From: CALBPI01 sp039821605
GTDB lineage: Bacteria > Pseudomonadota > Gammaproteobacteria > Steroidobacterales > Woeseiaceae
Direction: 5' to 3'
DNA length: 64,000 nucleotides
Assembly: GCA_039821605.1 (NCBI GenBank)
Contig: JBCBNV010000004.1
Coordinates: 186,001-250,000, forward strand
The notes beneath the pieces are model-generated. The model did no database searches. It saw nothing but the letters and a program-made list of their open reading frames with translations, and was not told where the DNA came from. The translations under genes were made by a program, and so were the position numbers. Position 1 is the stretch's first letter. Each line of letters begins with the position of its first letter. This document shows positions 15,896 through 25,080 of this stretch, piece after piece.

Positions 15896-18574
15896 ATGCG
15901 TTTGATGCTGCTCGCCGCGCTGTTTGCGCTCGTCACCCCGCCCGCCGCCGCCGATGACCTGGAGCTCTGGCCCGGCGCTGTCTACGACACGGCCATTCCG
16001 ACGGTCGAATCCGTGCTGGGTTACGCACCCGGCGAGCGCATCACGACGCACGCCGATACCCGGCGCTACTTCGACGCGCTGGCGGCCGCGGCGCCCGACC
16101 GCGTCAAGGTGGTGCCTTACGCCGAGTCGTGGGAGGGCCGTGAGCTCTACTACGTGGTGGTGACGGCCGCCGAGAACCTGTCGGCGCTCGACACCATCAA
16201 GTCGGGCATGCAGGCGCTGCGTGATCCCCGCGAGACCTCGGCCGCCGAGGCCGCGCGCATTATCGAGAACCAGAAGCCCGTGACCTGGCTCTCTTACGGC
16301 GTGCACGGCAACGAGATCTCGTCGACAGATGCGGCCATCTACACGGCCTACCACCTGTTGGCCGCGACCAACGACCCGCGTGTGCCCGCCATCCTGGCCG
16401 ACACCGTCGTCGTGCTCGACCCGATGCAAAACCCTGATGGCCGCGAGCGCTTTATCGTTCGATTCAATCTCGCACGCGGCCTGTTGCCTGACAGCGACCG
16501 CCTTTCCGCGGAGCACAACGAACCCTGGCCGAGCGGACGCACGAACCACTATCTGTTCGACATGAACCGCGACTGGTTCGTGCAGACGCAGCCCGAAACC
16601 CGGGGGCGCACCAAGGCCATCGCCGAGTTCTACCCCGTGGCCTTCGTCGATGCGCACGAAATGGGCTCCGACCTGACCTATTACTTCGCCCCGGAGGCCG
16701 AGCCTTACAACCCGCACCTCGCCGCGGATCAGCGCGCCAATCTCGAGTTGTTCGGGCGCACCAACGCGAAGTGGTTCGACCAGTTCGGCATCGACTATTT
16801 CACGCGCGAGGTCTACGACGCGTTCTACCCGGGATACGGCGCCAGCTGGCCGTCCTACTTCGGCAGCGTGGCCATGACCTACGAGCAGGCTTCGGCGCGC
16901 GGCCTCGTCTTCAGGAAGTACGATGGCGTCGAGATGACCTACGCCGAGACGGTGCGCAACCAGTTCGTGACGTCGATGGGCACGGCCGAGACGACGGCGG
17001 TTAACGCCAGGAAGCTACTTGAGGACTTCTATGACTACCAGGTGACGGCTATCGAGGAGGGCCGCCGCGGTGGCCCGCGCAGCTACCTGATTCCGGCCCA
17101 GGCCGACCAGGCCGGTGCAGACAAGCTCGCAGGCCTGCTCGCGGGACAGGGTGTCGATGTGCTGCGCGCCGACAGCGCGTTCTCGGCCTGTGGCAACCGC
17201 TACGCCGCGGGCAGCTACGCCATCGACCTCGCGCAGCCGGCCAAGCGGCTCATTCGCACGCTACTCGACGCCGACGTGCCGCTGCCTGAGGACTTCGCCA
17301 GGGAGCAGGAGCGTCGCCGCGCCAAGGGGCTGCGCGACCAGATCTACGACGTGACTGCGTGGTCGCTGCCGCTCATGATGAATGTCACGGTTGACGCCTG
17401 TAACCGCGCGCCCTCGGGCGACTTCACGACCGCGGGCCCCGAGCTCGTGCAGCCTGCGAGCGTATCGGGACCGTCCGATGCCCTGGCCTACCTCGTGCCC
17501 TGGGGCCAGCGCTCGGCAGCACGTCTGCTGGGCAATGCCCACCGCGCGGGCCTGGCCGTGAAGAGCTCGGACAAGGCCTTTACGCACGCGGGTCGCGAGT
17601 ATCCATCGGGCACGCTGATCTTCGACGCGGTCGACAACCCGGGGACGTTGCGCGCCACGCTGGACGCGCTGGCTGCGACAACGGGCGCCGAAGTGGTCGG
17701 CGTCGCATCGACCTGGGTGACGGCGGGCCCGAACTTCGGCAGCAACAACGTCGTGCGCATGAACGCGCCGCGTGTGGCCATCGCCTGGGACGAGCCCACG
17801 AGTCAGTACAGCGCGGGCAACACGCGCTTCGTGATCGAACGCCAGTTCGACTACCCCGTGACGGCAATCCGCACGAGCGATCTCGACGGCGCCGATCTGC
17901 GGCGCTACCAGGTGCTGATCCTGCCCGAGTCGCGCAGCGGTTACGACAGCGCGCTCGACGCCGAACACATTTCGGACTGGGTGGATCGCGGCGGCGTGCT
18001 CATCACGCTGGGCGACGCCACGCGCTGGGCCGCCGATCCCGAGGTGGATCTGCTCGCGATTCGGCGTGAGGACCGCGTGGTGGATGAAGCGGTCACGGAA
18101 TCGGTTCCTGAGGAAGACGAAGACGAACCCGAGACGACGGTGGCCGGTACGATCATCGAGAGCGACGAGGACTACGAGACGCTGACCACGCCCGACGAGG
18201 ACAGCCTCGACAGCGTCGGTGGTGTGTTGCTGCGCGCAGTTGTCGATGGCGACCACTGGCTCGGCGCCGGCGTCGCCGAAACGCTCAACGTGCTCGTGCG
18301 CGGCTCGGACGTCTACACACCGCTTCGGCGTGACGAGGGCGTCAACGTGGCGCGCTTTGCGCCGGCCGATGAGGTGCTCGCGAGCGGTTTCTTCTGGGAG
18401 GAAAACCGGCTGCAGTACGCCTACAAGCCGTTCGCGGTCGTGCAGGAACATGGCGATGGCTATGTCGTGGCGTTCACGCAGGATCCGACGGTGCGCGCCT
18501 ACCTCGACGGGCTCAACGTGATTCTCATGAACGCGATCTTCCGCGGCGCCGCGCACGCGCGACCAGTGCGCTAG
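15896..18574 (+). CDS. M14-family zinc carboxypeptidase, secreted
   Basis: An 892-residue protein with signal peptide (MRLMLLAALFALVTPPAAAD). ATG at 15896 is chosen because it directly begins the signal peptide. The M14 domain has SYGVHGNEISSTDA (HxxE, near 137), NPDGRERF near 180, NRDWFVQTQPET and VDAHEMGSD (third zinc ligand His near 251). The C-terminal half contains a glutamine-amidotransferase-like fold segment (LPESRSGYDSAL, GGVLITLGDATRW) typical of this large M14 subgroup, interrupted near 736-768 by a very acidic insert. Likely acts in the periplasm or outside on peptides. It is followed after 7 bp by the nucleotidase-like gene. Confidence 0.92.
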   Translation: MRLMLLAALFALVTPPAAADDLELWPGAVYDTAIPTVESVLGYAPGERITTHADTRRYFDALAAAAPDRVKVVPYAESWEGRELYYVVVTAAENLSALDTIKSGMQALRDPRETSAAEAARIIENQKPVTWLSYGVHGNEISSTDAAIYTAYHLLAATNDPRVPAILADTVVVLDPMQNPDGRERFIVRFNLARGLLPDSDRLSAEHNEPWPSGRTNHYLFDMNRDWFVQTQPETRGRTKAIAEFYPVAFVDAHEMGSDLTYYFAPEAEPYNPHLAADQRANLELFGRTNAKWFDQFGIDYFTREVYDAFYPGYGASWPSYFGSVAMTYEQASARGLVFRKYDGVEMTYAETVRNQFVTSMGTAETTAVNARKLLEDFYDYQVTAIEEGRRGGPRSYLIPAQADQAGADKLAGLLAGQGVDVLRADSAFSACGNRYAAGSYAIDLAQPAKRLIRTLLDADVPLPEDFAREQERRRAKGLRDQIYDVTAWSLPLMMNVTVDACNRAPSGDFTTAGPELVQPASVSGPSDALAYLVPWGQRSAARLLGNAHRAGLAVKSSDKAFTHAGREYPSGTLIFDAVDNPGTLRATLDALAATTGAEVVGVASTWVTAGPNFGSNNVVRMNAPRVAIAWDEPTSQYSAGNTRFVIERQFDYPVTAIRTSDLDGADLRRYQVLILPESRSGYDSALDAEHISDWVDRGGVLITLGDATRWAADPEVDLLAIRREDRVVDEAVTESVPEEDEDEPETTVAGTIIESDEDYETLTTPDEDSLDSVGGVLLRAVVDGDHWLGAGVAETLNVLVRGSDVYTPLRRDEGVNVARFAPADEVLASGFFWEENRLQYAYKPFAVVQEHGDGYVVAFTQDPTVRAYLDGLNVILMNAIFRGAAHARPVR

Positions 18575-18581
18575 TCGCCGC

Positions 18582-20123
18582 ATGCGCGCCCGGACCCTCG
18601 CGGCCGCAGCAGCAGTCTTCGCGCTGCTGCCCGCGCTTGCGCTGGGCGCCGGGAAACGCGTGACGATAGCGTTCACGAATGACTTCGAGAGCGCCTACGA
18701 CCCCGTCGAGTCCTGGTGGCGCGACGACATGGCGCGCATCGGGGGTATCGCGGAACTCGCGACGCTCGTCGACACGCTGCGCGACACGTCGGAGACGTTC
18801 TTCCTCTTCGATGCCGGCGACATCTTCACGGGCACACTCGCGCAGCGAACCCAGGGTGCGGTGTCATTCGACCTCATGTCGCTCATGGGCTACGACGCCA
18901 TGGTCATCGGCAACCACGAGTTCGAGTATGGGTGGGAGGTCCTCGCGGACCAGAAGAATCGCGTTGCGTTTCCCGTGCTGGGCGCCAACCTGTTCTACCG
19001 CGGAACCGACCACCCGTTCGCCCAGCCCTGGGCGATCATCGAACGCGATGGCGTTCGCGTGGGCGTGATCGGCGTCATGGGACAGGATGCGGGTACGGCG
19101 TTGATTCCGGCGCACATCGCGGGACTCGACGTCCGCGATCCCGCCGCCGTCATCGCGCCCATCGTCAAGCGATTGCGCGCGCAGTGCGACCTCGTCGTAG
19201 TCCTTGCGCATCAGGGCATGACGGCGCCCATGCAAACCAACGACGAGGCGGACACCACGGTGCAACGCGGCAACGATGCCAACCTGGCGTTGGCGCGTGC
19301 GGTGCCGGGCATCGACGCTGTCCTGGCCGGACACACCGATGCGGGCACCCGAGAGCCGCTTGTCGATCCCGTGCACGGCACCGTCGTGATGCAAACCTTC
19401 GGCCAGGGGCAGCATCTGGGTGTGCTCGAGTTCAACGTGAGCGATTCGGACGTGCGCTTCATCGGTGGGCGGCTCGAGCCCGTCAATGCCGACCGACTGC
19501 CCCCCAATGCGGCGGTCAGAGCACGCCTGGCCGAATATCGTTCGCGCCACGCCGACCTTTACGAGCCCATCGGGCAAACGGCCGCGCCGCTGACGCGGCG
19601 CTATTACGCGGAGTCGACGCTGGGTAACGCGCTGGCCGACATCGTCCGCGAAGCCGTGGGTGCCCAGGTGGGCCTGATGCCCTCGGGTGCCCTGCGCCGG
19701 GACCTGCCGCAAGGCGCCGTGCGACGCGTCGACCTGCTCGACGCATTTCCGTTCCAGGACCGCGTGGCCCGAGTTGAGCTCACGGGTGATGTCCTCGCAC
19801 GCGTGCTCGAGCAAGGCTTGAGTCTCGAGCGCGGTTTGCTGCAAGTGTCAGGGCTGGAGATCGATTACAACCCGGCCCGACCTGCGGGCGCGCGCCTCGT
19901 ATCGGTGCTCGTGAACGGTGCGCCGCTGGATCCCGAAGGGCTGTACACCGTCGGCACGCTCGAGATCCTCGCCGCGGGCGGTGACCAATTCACGCAGTTT
20001 TCGGATGCCACGTCGAACGAGTTGCTCGCGCTGTCGTTCGCGGACGCGTTGCTGCGCGCGTTTGAGACGAGCAAGCTCGTGTCGCCGCCCGAACTTGGGC
20101 GTTACACGGCGGTGCCGGACTAG
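18582..20123 (+). CDS. 5'-nucleotidase/UDP-sugar hydrolase-like metallophosphatase
   Basis: A 513-residue secreted protein (signal peptide MRARTLAAAAAVFALLPALA). The metallophosphatase domain shows FDAGDIFTGT, IGNHEFEYG, VVLAHQGM and AGHTDAGTREP; the C-terminal 5'-nucleotidase domain shows STLGNALADIVREA, AFPFQDRVARVELTGD and the substrate stack FTQF. The first metal motif, normally DxH in a TNDxHG block, reads TNDFES, so the usual His is Glu. It begins 7 bp after the peptidase gene and is probably cotranscribed; nutrient scavenging from extracellular nucleotides and peptides would fit both. Confidence 0.9.
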   Translation: MRARTLAAAAAVFALLPALALGAGKRVTIAFTNDFESAYDPVESWWRDDMARIGGIAELATLVDTLRDTSETFFLFDAGDIFTGTLAQRTQGAVSFDLMSLMGYDAMVIGNHEFEYGWEVLADQKNRVAFPVLGANLFYRGTDHPFAQPWAIIERDGVRVGVIGVMGQDAGTALIPAHIAGLDVRDPAAVIAPIVKRLRAQCDLVVVLAHQGMTAPMQTNDEADTTVQRGNDANLALARAVPGIDAVLAGHTDAGTREPLVDPVHGTVVMQTFGQGQHLGVLEFNVSDSDVRFIGGRLEPVNADRLPPNAAVRARLAEYRSRHADLYEPIGQTAAPLTRRYYAESTLGNALADIVREAVGAQVGLMPSGALRRDLPQGAVRRVDLLDAFPFQDRVARVELTGDVLARVLEQGLSLERGLLQVSGLEIDYNPARPAGARLVSVLVNGAPLDPEGLYTVGTLEILAAGGDQFTQFSDATSNELLALSFADALLRAFETSKLVSPPELGRYTAVPD

Positions 20124-20959
20124 CCGCCGAAAGTATCGCAGGCGCTCACGGAGCCCGACTGCACGCCGCGCTGGAACCACTCCATGCGCTGCTGCGAGCT
20201 GCCGTGCGTGAAGGTTTCGGGCTGCACGCGGCGCCCCGCGTTGCGCTGCAAGGTGTCGTCGCCTACGGCGGCCGCAGCACGCAGACCCTCCTCGAGATCA
20301 CCGCGTTCGAGCAGGTTCATGTCACGCCGCGCGTAGTGCGCCCAGACGCCCGCGTAGCAGTCCGCCTGCAACTCCATTCGCACCTGCAGCGCGTTTTTCT
20401 GCGCCTGGCTTGCGCGTTGCTGGGCCTGGCGCACCTGGCGTGAGATGCCCGTGATGGTCTGAATGTGGTGGCCGACCTCGTGCGCGATGACGTAGGCGAG
20501 CGCGAAGTCACCCTCGGCGCCCATGCGCCGGAGCTGAGACAGGAAGCTCAGATCGATGTAGAGCTTCTGATCGGCGGGGCAGTAGAACGGCCCGGTCGCG
20601 GCCGAGCCGAAGCCGCAGCCCGTGGGCGTCGAGTCCGAGAACAGCACGAGCGTGGGCGGCGCGTAGCGCGAACCCGACTGCTGAAACAACGCGCCCCAGG
20701 CATCTTCGGTCGTGGCCAGCACGACCTTGGCCATTTCCGCGACATCGTCCTCGGCCGCAGACGGTGCGCGTTGCTGCGCCGTCCCCGTGGACTGCGTCAC
20801 GACCTGCTGCAGCACCGTCGCGGGGTCCTGGCCGAGCAGAAACACGGCAACGAGCGCCATGATGATGGCCCCCGCGCCACCGGCTGCGACACCGCGCTTG
20901 CCGACGCGCCGGCGCCGGTCGTCTACATTGCTGCTCGTTCGTCGTCCGCGCCAACGCAT
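20120..20959 (-). CDS. Neutral zinc metallopeptidase, YpfJ family
   Basis: A 279-residue protein with a basic N-terminus and one membrane helix (about 25-43, GAIIMALVAVFLL). The family signature AYVIAHEVGHHIQTITGIS contains the HExxH zinc site near residue 165, and the preceding FYCPADQKLYIDLSF and the following QADCYAGVWAHY are family blocks (PF04228). ATG at 20959. It diverges from the FFLEELY-like gene and converges on the nucleotidase gene with a shared CTAG stop. The physiological substrate is unknown. Confidence 0.92.
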   Translation of the reverse strand: MRWRGRRTSSNVDDRRRRVGKRGVAAGGAGAIIMALVAVFLLGQDPATVLQQVVTQSTGTAQQRAPSAAEDDVAEMAKVVLATTEDAWGALFQQSGSRYAPPTLVLFSDSTPTGCGFGSAATGPFYCPADQKLYIDLSFLSQLRRMGAEGDFALAYVIAHEVGHHIQTITGISRQVRQAQQRASQAQKNALQVRMELQADCYAGVWAHYARRDMNLLERGDLEEGLRAAAAVGDDTLQRNAGRRVQPETFTHGSSQQRMEWFQRGVQSGSVSACDTFGG

Positions 20960-21118
20960 GCTTGTCTCCCCCGGAATGCTGCGCCGAGTGTAACGCGCCG
21001 CGCCGCGTGATCAGTACACGAGCTCAGCGCGATTGTATTCGCGGCCGAGCACCCCATGTTTGACGCATGGATGCGCGCGAGCACCTTGATGTTGCGAGCG
21101 CCGGGCAGGAGTCTTTCC

Positions 21119-21850
21119 GTGACACACGCACAAAGCCGAAAGCGGTTGCGCGACTTCGTGGCGGCCAGCAACGCGCTGCACCGCGCGCACCTCGACACGC
21201 CAGAACGGCGCGATGCCTACCGTGACTTCGTCAATCTGCAGCTTGAGTACTTCCTGCCGCTCTACGCCGATCTGCGCGACCGCCCCGGCTACGGGCCGGC
21301 GATCGACTTCGTGATCTCGGACCTCGTGGGTCCGGGGATTGCTGACCGTGACCGCGAGCTCGAAAAGGTGGTGCCGGTAATGAGCCGGCTGTTGCCGGGT
21401 GGCGCGCTGGCTGCGCTCGCGACGGCCATGGAGCTCAACGCGCGCATCCTCGAGATCAATCTCGGGATCGCGCAGCGCTTGGGACCGGTGATCGCCGAGG
21501 GCGAGCACATTTCGGAACGGCGTTACTGCCTCGCGACCCGCGAGGTGGCGACCTTCGACGACTTCACGGTGCTCATCGGGATGACTCGCGAGGCGGGCAT
21601 GTCGCTGGAGCGCATCGTCGCACTGCCCATGATCGCGCCGCTGCTCAAGTCGATGCGTGGCCCGGCACGCCTGGCCGGTGTCGGTGATCTGCAGGCGTTT
21701 CTCGAAAAAGGGCTGACGACGTTTCGCGGCGTCGACGATGTGCACGAATTCCTCGAGCTGGTCGAGGACCGCATGGAGACCGTGTTCCGCCGCGTCTTCC
21801 TCGAGGACGTCGACCGCCTTTCGGGCGCGCCCATCGCCGAGGCTGCCTGA
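21119..21850 (+). CDS. FFLEELY-motif-like helical protein
   Basis: A 243-residue soluble, mostly helical protein. GTG at 21119 is preferred to ATG at 21056 because GGCAGGAG lies eight bases before it. The block AIDFVISDLVGPGIADRDRE followed by LEKVVPVMSRLLPGGAL matches the pattern of proteins named for an FFLEELY motif (FFxxDLYGxxDxxxRDxxL), common in Xanthomonadales and relatives; here the motif is altered to DFVISDLVG. Function is unknown. The next gene starts two bases after its stop, so they are probably cotranscribed. Confidence 0.65.
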   Translation: MTHAQSRKRLRDFVAASNALHRAHLDTPERRDAYRDFVNLQLEYFLPLYADLRDRPGYGPAIDFVISDLVGPGIADRDRELEKVVPVMSRLLPGGALAALATAMELNARILEINLGIAQRLGPVIAEGEHISERRYCLATREVATFDDFTVLIGMTREAGMSLERIVALPMIAPLLKSMRGPARLAGVGDLQAFLEKGLTTFRGVDDVHEFLELVEDRMETVFRRVFLEDVDRLSGAPIAEAA

Positions 21851-21852
21851 CG

Positions 21853-22353
21853 GTGACGGCGCCGAGCTGGGTGTTCGGTTACGGGTCGCTGATCTGGCGC
21901 CAGGACTTTCCCTTTATCGAGGCGCGCGATGCGCGGCTTTCGGGTTGGATGCGGCGGCTCTGGCAGGGCTCGCACGATCACCGCGGGACGCCCGAAGACC
22001 CGGGGCGCGTTGCCACGCTCGTGGCGCAGGCACAGGCGCATTGCATCGGCCGCGCCTTCCTCGTCGCGCCCGAAGTGTTCGAGCATCTCGATTACCGCGA
22101 GAGGAACGGCTACTCGCGCCTGCGTGTGCCATTAGACCTGGGCGGTGACGCGGTGGCTGGCGTGACTTACGTCGGTCACCCTGACAATCCGGCATTCCTC
22201 GGTGACGCGCCGCTCGCCGACGTCGTGAAGCAGGTTCGGCGCTGCGTCGGCGAGAGCGGCAGCAACGTCGAGTACGTCGTCGAGCTCGATCGGGCGCTGC
22301 GCGAGATGGGCGCCCCCGATGCACACATCGCTGCGATCGCGAGCCAGCTCTGA
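21853..22353 (+). CDS. Gamma-glutamylcyclotransferase, ChaC-like
   Basis: A 166-residue protein starting with GTG at 21853. The glycine-rich substrate loop WVFGYGSLIWRQDFPF is near residue 6-20, and the catalytic Glu is expected in LDYRERNGY near residue 79-87, the ChaC-type active-site block. It is shorter than E. coli ChaC (about 230 residues) but has both motifs. The family degrades glutathione to 5-oxoproline and Cys-Gly in the cytoplasm. Confidence 0.9.
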   Translation: MTAPSWVFGYGSLIWRQDFPFIEARDARLSGWMRRLWQGSHDHRGTPEDPGRVATLVAQAQAHCIGRAFLVAPEVFEHLDYRERNGYSRLRVPLDLGGDAVAGVTYVGHPDNPAFLGDAPLADVVKQVRRCVGESGSNVEYVVELDRALREMGAPDAHIAAIASQL

Positions 22354-22404
22354 GGCCGCCGCGTTCAGGTAATTCTCAGCCTGAGGCGGTATCCTGAGCG
22401 CGCC

Positions 22405-24543
22405 ATGGCACTGCTCCAGGAACTCAAACGCAGGAAGGTTTACCGCGTGGGCATCGCGTACCTCGCGGCATCCTGGATTGCGCTGCAGCTTGCAGACGTG
22501 ATGCTCGAGAACCTCGACGTGCCCGGTTGGGTATTCCCGGCCCTGCTGTCGGTAATCGTCATCGGCTTTCCCATCGCCCTGATCATTGCCTGGGCTTTCG
22601 AGCTCACGCCCGAAGGGATCAAGCGCGACCGCGCCGAGGCGGCTCCCGGGCCCGCGACGCGCGGCCAGTACTTACAGCTTGCGATCATCGTCGTGCTGGC
22701 CGTCGCCGTTGGCGTGCTCGTGGTCGACAAGTTCAATCGTGATCCACGGATGCAAGGGACGGCGCTCGAGCGCTCGCTGGCCGTGCTGCCGTTTACGAAT
22801 CGAAGCGCCAACTCCGATGACGCGTTCTTCGTCGACGGCATGCATGACGACATCCTCACGCAGCTCGCCAAGCTCGCGACCATGAACAAGGTGATTTCGC
22901 AGCGCACGGCTGAGGCCTATCGCGGCACCACGAAGTCGCCGCAGCAGATTGCCGATGAACTAGGCGTAGCTGCTGTATTGACGGGCTCGTTCCAGCGCGC
23001 TGGCGACAACGTCCGCATCAATATGCAGCTTCGGGATGCGCGCAACGATGTGACGATCTGGGCCGAGAGCTGGGATCGCGAGCTTACGCTCGAAAACGTG
23101 TTCGCGACCCAGACCGAGATTACGGAAGAAGTGGTGTCCGCGTTGCAGGGCACGCTCAGCGACAGCGACCGCAGTGCGATCGGCAGCCAGCAGACGGGCA
23201 ACCGTGAGGCCTACATCGAGTACCGCACGGGCAAGACCGAAATGGCACGCCGAACGGCGCCGGCGCTCACTCGGGCGTTGGGGCATTTTGAACGCGCTGT
23301 CGAACTCGATCCCAGCTATGTACTCGCCTGGGTGGGTCTCGCGGACGTGCACGCGTTGCGATCCCTGTATGACGACATCCCCATGGATAGTTCATTCGAA
23401 CCGCGCCGTCGCGCCATCGATCGGGCGCTGAGCCTCGATCCGAATTCCGGCGAGGTCCTGACTGCGCTCGCGGACCTCCGCGAGGACCAGGGCGACCAGG
23501 AAGCGGCCGAAGGCTATTTCGTGCAAGCCATTGCGCAAAGCCCCAACTACCCGACGGCGCGGCACTGGTACGCGATCATGCTGAGCGAGCAAGGTCGCTT
23601 CGACGAGGCCCTCATACAAATGTCGAAGGCGCGCGATATCGACCCGGGTGCGGCGATTCTCGCGGTAGCCGAATCCGGATTGCTGACGCAACTGGGTCGG
23701 ATGGATGAGGCGGACGCGGTGCTGCTCGATGGCATTCGCCTGAATCCGGACTTTTCGGGCCTGTACAACACCCGCGGTACGCTGATGTACGCCCAGGGCA
23801 AGCTGGCAGAATCGTTGCGCTGGGTTGATGAAGCGGTGCGCCTCGCCCCCACGAGCCCGGACTCGCGCAGTATGCAGTGCATGCTGCTCGCAGAGCTCGC
23901 CAAACTTGAGGAAGCCGCGACCTGTGCCGAAGCGTTGGGGCGGGACTTTCCCACCCAGTATCCACCGGGCACCTCGAGCGCTGATCTGTCGGCCAGCGTC
24001 CAGCGCGGTCAGATCGAGGAATTTCTGCCGCCAATTGAGGTCGTTGAGGGCTTCCCCGAAGGCCCGCGCGAGGGCTTTGGTTCGGCGTATTTCCTTGCAA
24101 ACGACATGGAGACCGCGCGCAAACTGATCGCCGGCGTCCGACCCGAGTTGTTTGAGCTGCCCACGCCCGAGATTCGACCGCAGGAGATCACCCTGGCGCT
24201 GGTTGTCGCTTCGTTGCTCGAAAGTTCTGGCGAGCTTGAGAAAGCCGAGCGCTTGCTCAACGAAGTCCAGCGTTCGGCGTCGTCGGTTCCAGGCCGGATC
24301 ACTGTGGCGGAGTTTGCGGATGTCATGGGGGCGTTGGCGCAAGACGATGATGCGTCCGCCGCAGCCGCGCTGCGCCGAGCCGTCGAACTGGGCAATGTAC
24401 AAAACTGGTGGGTTTTCAAAGCGCCCGTGTTTGAGAGCGCGCTGGCAGGTGCGGAGTTCGCAGCCGCATTTGAAGCACTCGAGGCCGAGATCGCACGCCA
24501 ACGTGCCGACTACGAGGCGCGCCCCGACTTGCCACCTATCTAG
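22405..24543 (+). CDS. Membrane-anchored TolB-like/tetratricopeptide repeat protein
   Basis: A 712-residue protein. The N-terminus (MALLQELKRRKVYRVGIAYL) begins a three-helix membrane region (to about 115) typical of a large gammaproteobacterial group, including WAFELTPEGIKRD. Residues about 128-255 form the TolB N-terminal-like domain (SLAVLPFTNRSANSDDAFFV, DDILTQLAKL, VAAVLTGSFQRAGDNVRI). The rest, about 270-700, is TPR repeats. In relatives an adenylate cyclase or DNA-binding domain precedes TolB; here there is only the membrane part. Probable signalling or envelope scaffold role, unproven. Confidence 0.9.
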   Translation: MALLQELKRRKVYRVGIAYLAASWIALQLADVMLENLDVPGWVFPALLSVIVIGFPIALIIAWAFELTPEGIKRDRAEAAPGPATRGQYLQLAIIVVLAVAVGVLVVDKFNRDPRMQGTALERSLAVLPFTNRSANSDDAFFVDGMHDDILTQLAKLATMNKVISQRTAEAYRGTTKSPQQIADELGVAAVLTGSFQRAGDNVRINMQLRDARNDVTIWAESWDRELTLENVFATQTEITEEVVSALQGTLSDSDRSAIGSQQTGNREAYIEYRTGKTEMARRTAPALTRALGHFERAVELDPSYVLAWVGLADVHALRSLYDDIPMDSSFEPRRRAIDRALSLDPNSGEVLTALADLREDQGDQEAAEGYFVQAIAQSPNYPTARHWYAIMLSEQGRFDEALIQMSKARDIDPGAAILAVAESGLLTQLGRMDEADAVLLDGIRLNPDFSGLYNTRGTLMYAQGKLAESLRWVDEAVRLAPTSPDSRSMQCMLLAELAKLEEAATCAEALGRDFPTQYPPGTSSADLSASVQRGQIEEFLPPIEVVEGFPEGPREGFGSAYFLANDMETARKLIAGVRPELFELPTPEIRPQEITLALVVASLLESSGELEKAERLLNEVQRSASSVPGRITVAEFADVMGALAQDDDASAAAALRRAVELGNVQNWWVFKAPVFESALAGAEFAAAFEALEAEIARQRADYEARPDLPPI

Positions 24544-24625
24544 ACAAGCGGCGACCTCCCGGCAAAGCCCCGCCCGCTTTAGTAGACTCAGGCGCAGGCT
24601 TTGATCAGTTCTGGGGGAGGCGCCA

Positions 24626-25078
24626 ATGACCGAGTTCACGCTGAACGGGAAAGCCGTTCAATCCGAGAGCCCGAACGACACACCACTGCTGTGGGTGATC
24701 CGCGACGAGCTGAAACTCAAGGGCACCAAGTTCGGTTGCGGCATCGCCCAGTGTGGCGCCTGCACCGTGCACATCGACGGCGCGCCCATCCGCTCCTGCT
24801 CCGTACCGGTCAGCATTGCGGCCGGCAAGGCCATCACGACCATCGAGGGTCTCGACAGCCCGGCCGGTGAGGCGCTAAAGGCGGCCTGGGTGGACAACCA
24901 GGTGCCGCAGTGCGGCTACTGCCAGTCGGGCCAGATCATGCAGGCCGAGAACCTGCTGGCCAACAACCCCAACCCGACCGACGAAGACATCATCACGCAC
25001 ATGACCGGCAACCTGTGCCGGTGCATGGCCTACACCCGGATCAAGCAGGCGATTCGCGCCGCGAGCGAGGAGGTGTAG
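24626..25078 (+). CDS. iorA: (2Fe-2S)-binding subunit of an isoquinoline 1-oxidoreductase-type hydroxylase
   Basis: A 150-residue protein with the two [2Fe-2S] clusters of the xanthine dehydrogenase family: plant-type CGIAQCGACTVHIDGAPIRSC near 42-62 and the helical-domain CGYCQSGQ...CRCMAYTRI near 100-140. GGGGGAGG stands just before the ATG. It passes electrons from the molybdenum subunit encoded two bases downstream. The physiological substrate (N-heterocycle or aldehyde) cannot be read from the sequence. Confidence 0.93.
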   Translation: MTEFTLNGKAVQSESPNDTPLLWVIRDELKLKGTKFGCGIAQCGACTVHIDGAPIRSCSVPVSIAAGKAITTIEGLDSPAGEALKAAWVDNQVPQCGYCQSGQIMQAENLLANNPNPTDEDIITHMTGNLCRCMAYTRIKQAIRAASEEV

Positions 25079-25080
25079 TC

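Noticed and set aside
17261..18676. 471-codon minus-strand frame opposite the M14 peptidase
   Set aside because: His/Arg-rich mirror of a clear peptidase gene; no signal or domain.
23392..24639. 415-codon minus-strand frame opposite the TolB-TPR gene
   Set aside because: Antisense of strongly supported TPR repeats.
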